Shown: positions 43,643 to 53,672, numbered from the stretch's first letter. The stretch is DNA of 64,000 bases from Blastopirellula sp. J2-11 (GCF_024584705.1 NZ_CP097384.1:1240001-1304000), one strand, 5' to 3'. Translations and numbers: made by a program. Notes: generated from the sequence alone by a model not told the origin.

Positions 43643-44616
43643 TGCGGCATGTCATTAACTTTAGTTTACTCCTCACGTTTTCGACCCTTGCGCTAACCGG
43701 CGTCCTGGCGTTTGTACTCCCATTCAGCCAGTCGACGACACGCGTCCATGTCTTCTCGGCAATAGCGATGATCGCTTTGGTAGCCGTGCATGTTCTGGGC
43801 AAAGTCGCTTATTTCAAGAAGCATCTTCAAACAGGATCGGCCAATTTTTCAAGACCTGCTTTGGCGATGACGGTTGTGAGTTGTTTGGCTGTTGCGATGG
43901 CCGCAATCTTCGCAGTTCCCCCGACTCAATGGATCATGGAACAGGGATACGAAGCCCGTAACAGCGCGAGTATTGTTCGTGCATCGCCGCTTGTTGGAAT
44001 TGGCGAAACATCTTTCAATCGATACTCGGTTCGTCGTGACACGAATAGCGACAACGTATTTGCGTTATCGGTGTATGTTAGTTTTCGAGAGCATGTGCGA
44101 GAGCGACCGGCCTTCGCTATTTGGGCGGAGACGGCGACGGGGACCATGATCGAGACGATCTATTTGGAATCAGAGCTCGCCTACTCGGAAAGCGTCACCT
44201 GGAAAGGTGCGCTGCTACGTCGCAATCACATTCTTCCGATTTGGCGAAATCGATACACGGCGATCAGCAATATTGGACCGGATGGGGAGCAGGACGGTAC
44301 GTCTGGCGCGACCAGCACGCATACCTTCTCCCTTGACGATTACTTGACGCCAAGTAACTCGCGTAATTTCGTCCTTTGCGTGGAGGTCAATTTGCCGAAG
44401 GATTTCGATCAACGGTGGAACGATCCGCAGATCGGGCAACCCTCTCTGCTCTATTCCGCCTATATCAAAGCGGACGAACCGCAGCAGTACGCGATGTTCG
44501 AATTGACTGGGCACGGTGGCGGAGCAGAAAACAACGGCATCGTCCAGTTCGATCTTGACGAAATTACTACCGCTAAAGAGATCGTCGATCTAATTTTGTT
44601 GAAACTGGAGAAGTAG
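43642..44616 (+). CDS. Membrane protein with a DUF4405-like domain and a C-terminal DUF2271-like domain
   Basis: The 324-residue protein has three hydrophobic helices in the first 95 residues, with His in RHVINF, TTRVHVFSA and VAVHVLGK. This pattern resembles DUF4405, a cytochrome b561-like fold that can hold heme between His residues. The C-terminal part (about 130-320) is beta-rich and resembles DUF2271 (RPAFAIWAETATGTMIETIY). Together these suggest a small membrane electron carrier with an extracytoplasmic domain. It shares one base with the stop of the FAD oxidoreductase gene, so the two proteins are probably made together and may form a redox pair; that link is inference. Confidence 0.6.
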   Translation: MRHVINFSLLLTFSTLALTGVLAFVLPFSQSTTRVHVFSAIAMIALVAVHVLGKVAYFKKHLQTGSANFSRPALAMTVVSCLAVAMAAIFAVPPTQWIMEQGYEARNSASIVRASPLVGIGETSFNRYSVRRDTNSDNVFALSVYVSFREHVRERPAFAIWAETATGTMIETIYLESELAYSESVTWKGALLRRNHILPIWRNRYTAISNIGPDGEQDGTSGATSTHTFSLDDYLTPSNSRNFVLCVEVNLPKDFDQRWNDPQIGQPSLLYSAYIKADEPQQYAMFELTGHGGGAENNGIVQFDLDEITTAKEIVDLILLKLEK

Positions 44617-44789
44617 GTCGCGACCTTCGGGCAGTGGCGAGCCAAGGGGTTTAAGCCGCTAGAGGCAAAGCAAGTTCGACTTCGTATTGTGCAGACGACT
44701 GATTACCGTGCGTTTGGCGAAGTCGCTTGCGTTCCAGCTTCGCCGCTTGGCCTACTATGGATCACGGCTCTTTCGAAAGAACTTTGCGT

Positions 44790-46214
44790 CTACCAATCGG
44801 GCGAAAAGGGAGGGGGGCTCGCACCTTCCAGAAGCCAAGCAAGATTGAATCGATAATGCAATCGACTGCTAATGAGATGGACGATTCGATCGGGAGTTTG
44901 CGTCGCCGCTAAGTATCCGGCATGTTCGGCGCGTTGGGGCGTCGCCCTAAATTTTCCGGTATGAGCGCCTCCATCGAACTCGCCGCTGCCAGGCGTAAGC
45001 AGCTTGCGCACCGGCCAAGTCTCTCCGTTGTCAAACGATAACGCCGCGTACATTCCGTGCCCGAGAAACTCGTCGCCTTGCTGATCGGTGAAAGTCATGC
45101 CGTGGGACTCCGGCTGGTGACGATTGCTGGACGTGAAAGAGATCAGCAGCAGCGGGCCCTCGCGTAGCCGTTTTAACACGAGTCTCTGACCGCCGCCGAT
45201 CGGCGGGAAGGGACTGGCCTTATAGGTCCAGGTCGTTCCCAGATCAGAAGAAAGGCTGATCGGCATCTTGCCGTCGATTGCATCTCCCCGACCGCACGCC
45301 ATCAGGCGCCCATCCTTTAGCTGAATAACTTTCGCATGAATTCCCGCAATGGTTCCTTCGCCTGTTTCTCCAGCGGTGAAGCGAGGTTTCGGCTTGCCTT
45401 GGCCGGGATCTTGCCAGGTCTGTCCCTTATCAACGCTCAGATGGAGCGCCGTCCCGCCATCTCCACCGGGCACTGCGTCACAGGGTTGAATGAGCACTCC
45501 GTCGCTTGTCATCAGCGTGCCCGAGATGACTTGCCGTCGTCCGGTAATCTGCGGATCAATCGCTCGCGGCGGAGTCCAAGTTACCCCATTGTCCTTGCTG
45601 GTTCGCATCAAGAGCGCTAATTTGGCCCAACCTTGGCTGCCGTAAGCCGCCATCCCATTAAAGTGATAGATGGTTCCTTTTTCATCGTGAAAAAGACTGG
45701 AGCCATGCATGTTGTGATTCGGCGATTTAAAGAACTCGCTGGATGGATCCCAAGCATCTGCACCAGATCGCAGCCGGCTTGCGAGTACGGTTAAGTCTGT
45801 GCTCGTTTCCTCACTAGTTGAATACCAGATCGCCAGCAAATCTCCATTCGACAGCCAAGTAATCGAGGGTTGATGATTGTGCGATCCAAACGCTTCTCGT
45901 TGATCGATCGGCGGCGACACAAAGGGAATCGGCGTCGCGAATAACGGCTCTTGCCGGGGCGAAGGCCAGATGAAATTTTGCTGCGCAACCTGAGATGCCC
46001 AGTAGGGGAGGGGCTCCGCAGGAACAGGCGTCATGCGAAGCACGCGCCCATCCGCCTGTTCAACGGCAAAACGTCGATATGTTATCGTCATGTCAGAATC
46101 CTCTGCGTAGCCGATGGCCGCCGACGCTGACAATAGGAGACAAGCGACCAGGCAATATTGATGTCTACGAATCGCCAGCATGCTTCGGAGATTCGATGGA
46201 GTAACATGATTCAT
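44790..46214 (-). CDS. Sialidase-like (BNR-repeat) secreted protein
   Basis: The 474-residue product has a signal peptide (hydrophobic residues 20-37, GYAED cleavage region) and a six-bladed propeller-type layout. BNR/Asp-box-like repeats are visible: SKDNGVTW, SVDKGQTW, SSDLGTTW and SFDNGETW. This is the exo-alpha-sialidase (GH33-like) superfamily, which in planctomycetes covers many glycans besides sialic acid, so the substrate is not settled. It is the last gene of the minus-strand cluster and lies 61 bp past the FAD oxidoreductase gene. Confidence 0.85.
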   Translation of the reverse strand: MNHVTPSNLRSMLAIRRHQYCLVACLLLSASAAIGYAEDSDMTITYRRFAVEQADGRVLRMTPVPAEPLPYWASQVAQQNFIWPSPRQEPLFATPIPFVSPPIDQREAFGSHNHQPSITWLSNGDLLAIWYSTSEETSTDLTVLASRLRSGADAWDPSSEFFKSPNHNMHGSSLFHDEKGTIYHFNGMAAYGSQGWAKLALLMRTSKDNGVTWTPPRAIDPQITGRRQVISGTLMTSDGVLIQPCDAVPGGDGGTALHLSVDKGQTWQDPGQGKPKPRFTAGETGEGTIAGIHAKVIQLKDGRLMACGRGDAIDGKMPISLSSDLGTTWTYKASPFPPIGGGQRLVLKRLREGPLLLISFTSSNRHQPESHGMTFTDQQGDEFLGHGMYAALSFDNGETWPVRKLLTPGSGEFDGGAHTGKFRATPQRAEHAGYLAATQTPDRIVHLISSRLHYRFNLAWLLEGASPPPFSPDW

Positions 46215-46275
46215 TAGCGAAGCAGTTCAAACGAGATTTTAAACATCCACTTTATGACCAAGAGCCTGACGAGGA

Positions 46276-47841
46276 TTAGACCGTCGCGACCTCCAGGATT
46301 TGCCCTTCGGCCGTTAACTGTGATTGAAGATCGGGCATCGAAACGTCCGCTAAGGGGACGTCGTGTTCGATCGCCAGATGTGCGGCAAGACCAGCGGCGT
46401 GGCCCAGCGCCATCCATGTCGGCTCCATCCGCACCGACGAATAGGCGACATGCGTCGCCGAAACGGCGACAGGCACGATCAGCCCTTCGATTGCTTGCGG
46501 AAGCATCACGCGATACGGAATTTGATAGGGACGCGTAATATGGGCCAACATGCCCAGATAGCCTTCCAAGACCAAATCGTCTTGCGGCTGCCGTTTGCGA
46601 ACCGGAAAGCTATCAATCGGGAATTCGCCCAAAGCGACGGTATCGTCAAAATCAGGCGTCGTCGGCGAGTCAGGCGTAAAGCTGACGTCATGTTCCGTCA
46701 ACGTATATCGCCCTAACAAACGCCGCGCTTCGCGCACGTACAACTGCCAAGGGAAATGCCCGTTGTCCACGAACTCATCGCGAGGCGGATGATATTTCTT
46801 CGCCATTGCGCGATGTTCGGCTGGAACAGCTTCGTCATGCTGCAAGAACCAGAGCAACCCAATCGTCAGCTGGCGATGTCGCTTCGCGATTTCGTCGCGT
46901 TGTCGCCAATCACCTTCGACGTAGCCGACGTTCTCTTCGGGAAAAGGAAACGCCAAGGGACGTGGGTTGATGTTGGCGTCGACCTTTTTGTTCGGCAGAT
47001 CCGTCACCGACAAAGCGCGTAGCAACGTATCGAAATGCTCTGGGTAATATCCCCATCCATCTTTCAGCACTTTAGGAGCGCTCAGTCGTCCTGCTTCTAA
47101 ATCGTCGAGATAGGGAAGATATCGCTGTCGATCGTAACCGGGCGGCGGCTCCGACATGACGGCGCTGTTTTCACGATCGGTCGTCAGACACAAGCGATAA
47201 GTGTAAGCAGGCAAGCGGTCGTCGGCTTCACCCGAACTGCCGGGCAAGACGGCGCCATTTTGATAGTCAAAGTAAATGGAGCCGGCATGGGCTTCGTCAA
47301 ACTCGGACCGTTCTTCACGTCCTAGTCGAAACTCGGCGCCGGCCGCTGCAAACAGATCCCCTTCATAAGTCGCATCGATGAAGATTTCGCCTTCGATATC
47401 GACGTTCGCTTTGGTGCGCCGATTCAGCAGTTGGATCGCGCGAACGCGCTGTTGCTCGACGTTTGCAGATTCCAACTGATGTTGTCGCAAGACCGTAATC
47501 GTAGGGAACGCGGCCAGCATTTCGTCGAACACGACTTCGGCGACCGACGGCTCGAAGTAATACCCTTCTCGACAGAGTTGGAACTCGGGAGAGTCTTCTC
47601 CAAATTTGGCGATGTATTTGTCTCGAATCCTGGATACGAATTCGAGAAACAGCCCGCCGATCACCTCACGATGTTCGACATCGCTTTTTCCTAGCCCACT
47701 GGTAGACATGCCGCCCAGATGCGCATGTCGCTCAATGAGTGCGACCGTTCGGCCGTGACGTGCGGCGCCGATTGCGGCGGCGATTCCGCCGGGAGTTCCG
47801 CCCAAGACGACGACGTCATATTTTTTGTTTGTGCTGAACAT
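46276..47841 (-). CDS. FAD-dependent oxidoreductase (FAD_oxidored family)
   Basis: The 521-residue product starts with YDVVVLGGTPGGIAAAIGAA (GGTPGG at 14-19), the Rossmann FAD motif. It has ERHAHLGGMSTSGLG, FIDATYEGDLFAAAGAEF, and a C-terminal LGHAAGLAAHLAIEH. No signal peptide is present, unlike the oxidoreductase at 41756. It lies 20 bp after the SSS symporter gene, so it may act in the cytoplasm on the imported compound. A GAGGT site supports the start at 47841. Members of this family oxidise sugars or sugar acids, but specificity cannot be read from the sequence. Confidence 0.88.
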   Translation of the reverse strand: MFSTNKKYDVVVLGGTPGGIAAAIGAARHGRTVALIERHAHLGGMSTSGLGKSDVEHREVIGGLFLEFVSRIRDKYIAKFGEDSPEFQLCREGYYFEPSVAEVVFDEMLAAFPTITVLRQHQLESANVEQQRVRAIQLLNRRTKANVDIEGEIFIDATYEGDLFAAAGAEFRLGREERSEFDEAHAGSIYFDYQNGAVLPGSSGEADDRLPAYTYRLCLTTDRENSAVMSEPPPGYDRQRYLPYLDDLEAGRLSAPKVLKDGWGYYPEHFDTLLRALSVTDLPNKKVDANINPRPLAFPFPEENVGYVEGDWRQRDEIAKRHRQLTIGLLWFLQHDEAVPAEHRAMAKKYHPPRDEFVDNGHFPWQLYVREARRLLGRYTLTEHDVSFTPDSPTTPDFDDTVALGEFPIDSFPVRKRQPQDDLVLEGYLGMLAHITRPYQIPYRVMLPQAIEGLIVPVAVSATHVAYSSVRMEPTWMALGHAAGLAAHLAIEHDVPLADVSMPDLQSQLTAEGQILEVATV

Positions 47842-47861
47842 TCCGAATCGTACCTCTTTCC

Positions 47862-49436
47862 TTACTCGCTGCTTGCCAATCTCGCGGAAGTTGGGACCGA
47901 TTGTTCCGCTCGGTCTCCTTCCTTTTCCATCGTCCAAATCGTTAGTCCGGTCAGATCGCGTCGCGACGCTCCCAACAACCAGCTAAGTGCATAGGCGGTG
48001 ACGGCAAAAAATAAATTCACCAACGCGCCGATCCAATAGCTATGAACGCCTAAAGTCCATGCAGGCGGCCACCACCCTAATAATCCAAAGCCTAAGTAGG
48101 CGTTAAAGACGACCGCGCCAATCAAGGCGAGCGTGGCCGCAAGGCCGTCAATTCTCCGCGTGAAGAACCCCATCATAAAGAGTCCCATCAAGCAGCCGCC
48201 GAACAAGCTAGTCACGATCAAGCTAATGTCGTTCATGCTTTCTTTTTCAATTCGACTAAACGCGATTCCTCCGCTTACCACAATTACGCTAACAATCATC
48301 GCAATGGTGCGTGCTGATCGCAGGTAAAACAGATCGGTATATTTTTTTGATAGATGGGGACGCATCAAATCGACTACCACGACCGTCGAGATCGAGTTGA
48401 TTCCTGAGTCGAGCGAACTCATGGCCGCCGCCATAACGGCGGCGACGATCAAGCCTGCCAGGCCAGCTGGAATGCGAGTCAAAATGAAATAGGGCAAGAT
48501 CTGATCGGTTTCTAGGGTGGCTAACGTCGGGTCGGGAAACGATTGGTAATAGACGAACAACGCGGTCCCGATGAAGAAAAACATCGTCCACATCGGCAAC
48601 GCGATCGCCGAGTAAATGATCGTCGCTTTGCGGGCTTCCCGGGTAGATCGCGCCGCCAGATAGCGCTGCACCATGTTTTGATCGCCTGAGTATATCGCCA
48701 GCCAATTAATGATTCCTAAGATGGCGACTGTCCAAAAAGTCCGTTCGTTCAAATCCCAGTCGAAACTTCCCATGCTAAATTTGTTTTCCGCTGCACCCGC
48801 CTCCAAAATCTGGGAAACGCCGCCCGGCAGATCCATCACGATATAGACGAAGCAGAGTACGCAGCCGATCATCAGCACCAATGCTTGTACTACATCGGTC
48901 CATACGACCGCTTCAATACCGCCGGCGATTGTGTAAAAGGCGATAAAAACGCCGGCGCCGATAACGACGAATTCGACCGAAACCCCGGTTAAAAACTGAA
49001 TCGGAATCGACACGAGAAACAAGATCTGCGCCATCCGAATCATTTGCAACAGGATAAAACTAACCGTGCCGTAAATTCGCGGAATCGCGCCAAATCGCAG
49101 CCCTAGATACTCGAATGCAGAGGTTAATTTGCCGCGGCGAAAGAAAGGAATGAATATCAAGACGGCCAAAACGGCCACGAACGGCAGCACCAAATTGACC
49201 GCCAATTGTCGCCAATCAAGCACATAGGCGGCGGCCGGCAGCGCCAAAAAAGTAGCCGAACTAACAATCGTACCCAACATCGACAACCCAATGACCCAGC
49301 CCGAGAACGAACGGTTGCCGACAAAGTATTCTTCCGTCGTATTATTGCGACGCGAGAAATAAATCCCAATCGCGATCATCGCCGTTAGATAGGCGATGAT
49401 CGCCGCCGCATCGAGAGGTCTTAACATCAATTCCAT
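47862..49436 (-). CDS. Sodium:solute symporter (SSS family)
   Basis: The 524-residue product has about 13 membrane helices. It has the SSS markers EEYFVGNRSFSGW, GGIEAVVWTDVVQA and AAAMSSLDSGINSISTV, the last being the sodium-binding helix. The central NWLAIYSGDQNMVQRYLAA resembles the sialic acid and sugar branch of the family. Its position between a sialidase-like gene and an oxidoreductase suggests it imports a monosaccharide released outside, but this is inferred from the context. The gap to the sialidase gene upstream is 68 bp. Confidence 0.9.
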   Translation of the reverse strand: MELMLRPLDAAAIIAYLTAMIAIGIYFSRRNNTTEEYFVGNRSFSGWVIGLSMLGTIVSSATFLALPAAAYVLDWRQLAVNLVLPFVAVLAVLIFIPFFRRGKLTSAFEYLGLRFGAIPRIYGTVSFILLQMIRMAQILFLVSIPIQFLTGVSVEFVVIGAGVFIAFYTIAGGIEAVVWTDVVQALVLMIGCVLCFVYIVMDLPGGVSQILEAGAAENKFSMGSFDWDLNERTFWTVAILGIINWLAIYSGDQNMVQRYLAARSTREARKATIIYSAIALPMWTMFFFIGTALFVYYQSFPDPTLATLETDQILPYFILTRIPAGLAGLIVAAVMAAAMSSLDSGINSISTVVVVDLMRPHLSKKYTDLFYLRSARTIAMIVSVIVVSGGIAFSRIEKESMNDISLIVTSLFGGCLMGLFMMGFFTRRIDGLAATLALIGAVVFNAYLGFGLLGWWPPAWTLGVHSYWIGALVNLFFAVTAYALSWLLGASRRDLTGLTIWTMEKEGDRAEQSVPTSARLASSE

Positions 49437-49504
49437 ATTTTCTACGCAACTACCTCACACCGAGTTTCGTCATGGTGACGCAACGTTTGTCTCAATGCCG
49501 ATCT

Positions 49505-51151
49505 CTAGCGAGGCGAAATCAAGATCGCATCGACAACGACGTATCTTCCTGGTTGACTCACTTGAATCTCGACGGCGGACTGATCAGGCGTCAACGGAAA
49601 CGTCCCCAAGCTGTACCACGTTCCGCCGTCGGCATTTTGGTTGGTATGCACTTTTGACTTGCCGTCAGCATGCGTGATCTCGTACGGAACCCAGTTCGAA
49701 CGAGAGCCGCGTGAGTTCCATATCGCGAAGACTTCGTAGTCGCCAGCCTTCGGCGGTTTTAGCTCGAAACGAACCGATCCTGACAAACGGGGATGCATAT
49801 AGAGATAGTCTTCGCCGTGACGATCTTCCGCGATTTGGCTCTTCTCCCAACCCCCTTTCACCGTGACCTGATCTTGCTGATTCGCGTCGATAATCACGTC
49901 GTTTTCACCTGGTTGGTAGGGAGGATCTTTCTTCAACGGCGAACTGGGCATCTGCAACGCATTCAAATCTTCTAAACGAATTTTCAGCACTTCGACTGTC
50001 TGCTTTTGTCCCGCAAAAGCGACCATCAAGACGCCGTCATGCTCGATCACATGCGGATAGTCGACATGCCGTCCCCCGGTCAGATAGCCCATCTTGTTAA
50101 AGACGACGCCGTCATCACTGATGGAGATCGCTAACGGATCGCGACGTGTGGGATGCGGATTCGAGACCAACACGTAACGACCGTCTTTCAAGCGAACGCC
50201 ACTGAACTTCGAGCGAGCGTCAGGAAAATTGGTTTTGATCGGACGGCTCCACGTTCGCCCATTGTCTTCCGAGAAAGAGCGATAGAGATAACCGCTTTGT
50301 CGATTGTCGCGAAACAGCGCCGCTAAGCGGTTATCAGGGAGTACCCACCAATACGGCTCTTCGGCCGCCAAAGCTTCGCTGGTCCCTAAGACTGGGAACG
50401 ATTCCCACTTGTCAATCGCTTTAACTCCGCCGGTCAAAAAATCGACGCCGCGTCTCGAATAGTCAAACGTGCGACGAGACATCATCCACTCTCCGCTCGG
50501 AATCCGCTTGGGAGGAAAGTTGTTGATCGCGTTGTCATGAACGACGCCGATATCGGCCCAATCCTGCTGCGCCTCTTCCCAGCGAAAAGCTCGCAATTCA
50601 AGACTCGGGCCAAAGAAGCTTCCCGATTCATCGAGTGACGCTAAGGCCAGCAACTCTCCATCTCGCTGCCAAAAACCACGCGAGATCCAGCGGAATCCAT
50701 GTTGCGACCATTTGCCGTAATGGGGCGTGCCCGGCCCTGATCCCGGCGGCTCAGGCGTTAAGTATTTTGGTTTTGTCCAATTCATACCATCTTTGCTGGT
50801 CGCATACGAAACACGCTGGCCGACCAGATCTTCGACCCCAGGGCCATCGCTCCACATCGCCCAATATTGGCCGTTATGAAAGACTAAATAGTTGTGCTGA
50901 TGGACGCCCTTTTGAACTCGCACATCGCTAATCGTCGCGTGTTCCGACGGCACGACCGGCAACTTGCGAAAATCGATGTCATGGGGATTGTCCGGCGTCC
51001 AATCGCCGACCAGCATCACGGGCGAATCGGCCTTTGGCGTCTCTTCTTCGGCCAAGCTAACTTGGCAAGTCAGTACGCAAAACGCCAGCACGAGCGGCAA
51101 ACGGTCAACAGCAAAGGAAATCGGTTTGAAGAAATACATGCAGGGACTCAT
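49505..51151 (-). CDS. Sialidase-like secreted protein with a C-terminal golvesin/xanthan lyase-like domain
   Basis: The 548-residue product has a signal segment (hydrophobic residues 15-33, SLAEEE). A propeller domain of about 400 residues follows, with QYWAMWSDGPG, SYATSKDGMNW and SFSEDNGRTW. The C-terminal 110 residues (GDYEVFAIWNSRGSRSNW, then GTWYSLGTFPL and YVVVDAI) match the golvesin C-terminal-like domain, a carbohydrate-binding beta sandwich. The propeller is a paralogue of the gene at 55337-56551, which lacks the extra domain. It starts 32 bp after the LacI-type regulator gene. Confidence 0.85.
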   Translation of the reverse strand: MSPCMYFFKPISFAVDRLPLVLAFCVLTCQVSLAEEETPKADSPVMLVGDWTPDNPHDIDFRKLPVVPSEHATISDVRVQKGVHQHNYLVFHNGQYWAMWSDGPGVEDLVGQRVSYATSKDGMNWTKPKYLTPEPPGSGPGTPHYGKWSQHGFRWISRGFWQRDGELLALASLDESGSFFGPSLELRAFRWEEAQQDWADIGVVHDNAINNFPPKRIPSGEWMMSRRTFDYSRRGVDFLTGGVKAIDKWESFPVLGTSEALAAEEPYWWVLPDNRLAALFRDNRQSGYLYRSFSEDNGRTWSRPIKTNFPDARSKFSGVRLKDGRYVLVSNPHPTRRDPLAISISDDGVVFNKMGYLTGGRHVDYPHVIEHDGVLMVAFAGQKQTVEVLKIRLEDLNALQMPSSPLKKDPPYQPGENDVIIDANQQDQVTVKGGWEKSQIAEDRHGEDYLYMHPRLSGSVRFELKPPKAGDYEVFAIWNSRGSRSNWVPYEITHADGKSKVHTNQNADGGTWYSLGTFPLTPDQSAVEIQVSQPGRYVVVDAILISPR

Positions 51152-51183
51152 CGCATTGGTAACGAGGGGGCAAAAGCAGGAGA

Positions 51184-52221
51184 TTAGGGATCCGAGTTTG
51201 GCCATGACTCTCCTTCAATCAAAATGGGTTCGACGACCAGTTCGACCCGGCGTTGATCGGCGCACGACTGTTGCGAACTCCACAACAGCTGCTCGACCGC
51301 ACGACGCCCAGTCAGTTCCGGGCCGAGATCAATCGTGGCCGGTCGCGGATGGAGTCCTGCTAAATAGGGCTCTTCGTTGTTGCACGAGATGATCTCGATC
51401 TCTTTGCCGATCTTGACGTTGGCTTGCTGTAAGCGCCGATAGACGGCGGCGGTCAATTGATCATCCGGCAGAAACAAGCCAATTGGGCGAGTCTTGTCAG
51501 CAAGCATTTGATCGACCAAGGGACCGGCGATTTCTTCTAACTCGCGACTAGTCAATTGCTCGAACGGCTTTTGTTGGTCGCTGCAATAGCGCTGGATCTC
51601 TTTGCCGGCCAGATGGGCCGCATATCCAAATCCTTCGCCGCGAGCGCTAAAGCCGGGGTGATCGCTCTTGATCATTAAAAAGCAAAGGCGTGAAAAGTTG
51701 CGATTGAGTAAATGCTGACAGGCTAGTCGTCCAACTGCCGCATTGCCTTGAGAGATCGCCATATCGCCGCTGCTGACATGCGACGAAAGCCAAACGGTCG
51801 GTACGTCTTGCAGCTTGGCCATCAAGCCTTCCGGAACGCGATGCCCCCACAAGAGCGCCCCGTCCAGTTCTTTTCGCTCTAAGACCGGCAAAGTCACGTC
51901 GGCAGAGCTGACGTCGGCCAAGATCATATTCATACCGGCCGCCGTCAGCGCTCGTTCGACTCCGCGTAGTTTAGCCATCGCCAACGTCGGATGACGATGA
52001 CAACTTTCGTCCAACAATAACACGGCGACGTTCTTTATTCGTTCCGTTGTTTTTTTCGAACGTCGCGTCTTGCGCGGTCGCGATCGATAGCCCAGCCGTC
52101 GAATAATCTCCTGCACCAATTGGACCGTCTCGGGGGCGACGCCAGATTGGTTGTTAATCACCCGCGAAACGGTCGCTTGCGAAACGCCTGCCGCTTCTGC
52201 GATTTCGGTTGTGTTTGCCAT
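51184..52221 (-). CDS. LacI-family transcriptional regulator
   Basis: The 345-residue protein starts with TTEIAEAAGVSQATVSRVIN, the LacI helix-turn-helix, and the hinge region RRLGYRSRPRKTRRSK. The effector domain follows (60-340, with DGALLWGH, GFGYAAHLAG and IEIISCNNEEPYLAGL). An AAGG site precedes the ATG; the longer open frame upstream is ignored. It is embedded in the sialidase/symporter cluster and is the probable controller of it, binding a sugar or sugar derivative. The 41-bp gap to the lipoprotein gene suggests a shared transcript. Confidence 0.9.
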   Translation of the reverse strand: MANTTEIAEAAGVSQATVSRVINNQSGVAPETVQLVQEIIRRLGYRSRPRKTRRSKKTTERIKNVAVLLLDESCHRHPTLAMAKLRGVERALTAAGMNMILADVSSADVTLPVLERKELDGALLWGHRVPEGLMAKLQDVPTVWLSSHVSSGDMAISQGNAAVGRLACQHLLNRNFSRLCFLMIKSDHPGFSARGEGFGYAAHLAGKEIQRYCSDQQKPFEQLTSRELEEIAGPLVDQMLADKTRPIGLFLPDDQLTAAVYRRLQQANVKIGKEIEIISCNNEEPYLAGLHPRPATIDLGPELTGRRAVEQLLWSSQQSCADQRRVELVVEPILIEGESWPNSDP

Positions 52222-52261
52222 GATTCGCCTTTTGAATTGCTTGCTCACCGAGTGCGAAAGA

Positions 52262-52681
52262 TTATCGAGACGGTTTCCGGTCCTTGAGCTCGATATTAAG
52301 CGTTGAGTCGGTCTGGGGTAACACGAACGCTTCTTGATAGCTGTCGCCGATCGACCGGCCGTATGGAGCGTAATCCTGATTCGGTTCGACGCCGTCAAAC
52401 GCTTCAATGGAGATCAAGTGCGGGCCGCCGATGGTCGCGGTTCCATTGTCTACTCGCGTATCAAATTTACCATCTTTGATCATCGCGCTGCCGTAAGGAC
52501 CTGCGTTTCCCTGGGCCTCGTCCGGCTGAAAAATGATCGAACCATGCGGCACCGGCTTGCCGTCAAAAGTGACGACGCCGGAAACGTCAAACTGGTTTAC
52601 GGACGCTTTTTCGGCGCAGCCGACCGCCAGCAAGATCGTCGTTGCAATCGCAAATTGTGAATAGAATACCGCCTGAATCAC
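52262..52681 (-). CDS. Small lipoprotein of the DUF1559-linked type
   Basis: The 139-residue product starts at a GTG that follows AGGAGT by six bases; the longer frame has no such site. It has lipobox AVGC near residue 22, then VSGVVTFDGKPVPHGSIIF and the ending STLNIELKDR. It is the fourth lipoprotein of this type in the window and again follows a DUF1559 gene (65 bp away). Confidence 0.82.
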   Translation of the reverse strand: MIQAVFYSQFAIATTILLAVGCAEKASVNQFDVSGVVTFDGKPVPHGSIIFQPDEAQGNAGPYGSAMIKDGKFDTRVDNGTATIGGPHLISIEAFDGVEPNQDYAPYGRSIGDSYQEAFVLPQTDSTLNIELKDRKPSR

Positions 52682-52745
52682 TGCTAACTCCTGGAGAAAG
52701 GGACAATTGTAGACGCGAACCGATCTAGCTGACACGTTGCGCTAC

Positions 52746-53672
52746 TTATGGTGTAACGACAACTTCCGATCCTCCGCGACTTGCTAATCCCAGATAAGTC
52801 TCCATCGAAATCGTTTCAGGAAGAAATCGGACCGAAGCGTCGGCCATGGCAAAGTTGGCGCCGCCGGGATGCTGACTTCCATACCCGCCGTTATTGGCGA
52901 CCATTGTAAAAGTCGGGGTCTTGATGCCGATGTTGATCGGATAACGATGGTTCTTTGTCGTCGCCAGATAGAGTCCGTTGGATGTCCAGACCAGGCCCCG
53001 GTTCCAAGCGCGGTAGAAGGGATAGTCATTCCAGGAGAGTTCGCCAAGCATGATTGTGTTTGAAGTGCCGTCCGTTATGTCCCGGAATCCCAAGGTACTG
53101 CGAAGCTTATAGAGTCCTTCATCGGAGAGTTCCCCAAACATCGAGACATTCTCGCGAGACTCATCACGCGCGTAATCCTCGCCGGTTGTCGCATTCAAAC
53201 CAACTGGGCCTGCGTTTCCGAAATAGTGGGTTGTCCAGCATGGTTGTTCGGAAGCAAGAGTCGATATCAGACTAGAGCCGCTTGGGCAGTGAAGCGTTTC
53301 CATGTTTGCTTGAGTGCATAAATCCAGATTTCCGCGCCAGTTGGTGTTGAAGTTGTACTGATCGTAAAGTGCGCTAAACTCAAAAAATGGAGCAGTGCGA
53401 ATCCAGATGCCATGGGATCGATTGGAGGCGTCGATCCCAGAAGGCGGAAACGAGCCATAGGTGTCGTGATAGTTATGCATGGCCAATGCGAGTTGCTTTA
53501 GGTTGTTCGTGCAACTCATGCGTCGCGCCGCTTCGCGAGCTTGCTGAACAGCAGGCAGCAGTAGTGCGATTAACACGCCGATAATTGCGATAACTACCAA
53601 CAACTCGACCAGAGTAAATGCGGGACGTTCAATACGCCGAAAACCGGCTCGCGGTGATACCAAGGACGCCAT
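52746..53672 (-). CDS. DUF1559 pseudopilin-like protein
   Basis: The 308-residue product has [26 protein letters not shown] and the ending [17 protein letters not shown]. In this copy the H-X9-DG motif reads AMADAS, so the Gly is replaced by Ala. The start at 53672 is fixed by an AGGGAG site; the 26-codon extension upstream is hydrophobic but would put the leader too far from the N-terminus. It lies downstream of the sulfatase gene. Confidence 0.9.
   Translation of the reverse strand: MASLVSPRAGFRRIERPAFTLVELLVVIAIIGVLIALLLPAVQQAREAARRMSCTNNLKQLALAMHNYHDTYGSFPPSGIDASNRSHGIWIRTAPFFEFSALYDQYNFNTNWRGNLDLCTQANMETLHCPSGSSLISTLASEQPCWTTHYFGNAGPVGLNATTGEDYARDESRENVSMFGELSDEGLYKLRSTLGFRDITDGTSNTIMLGELSWNDYPFYRAWNRGLVWTSNGLYLATTKNHRYPINIGIKTPTFTMVANNGGYGSQHPGGANFAMADASVRFLPETISMETYLGLASRGGSEVVVTP

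Noticed and set aside
49476-49495. Possible LacI operator upstream of the SSS symporter gene
   Set aside because: Only the core AACGTT is symmetric; the flanks do not pair, so the match is no better than chance.
52746-53672. A signal for early start (26 extra codons, hydrophobic) in the last DUF1559 gene
   Set aside because: It would put the prepilin leader far from the N-terminus and lacks a ribosome site, while AGGGAG fits the ATG at 53672.
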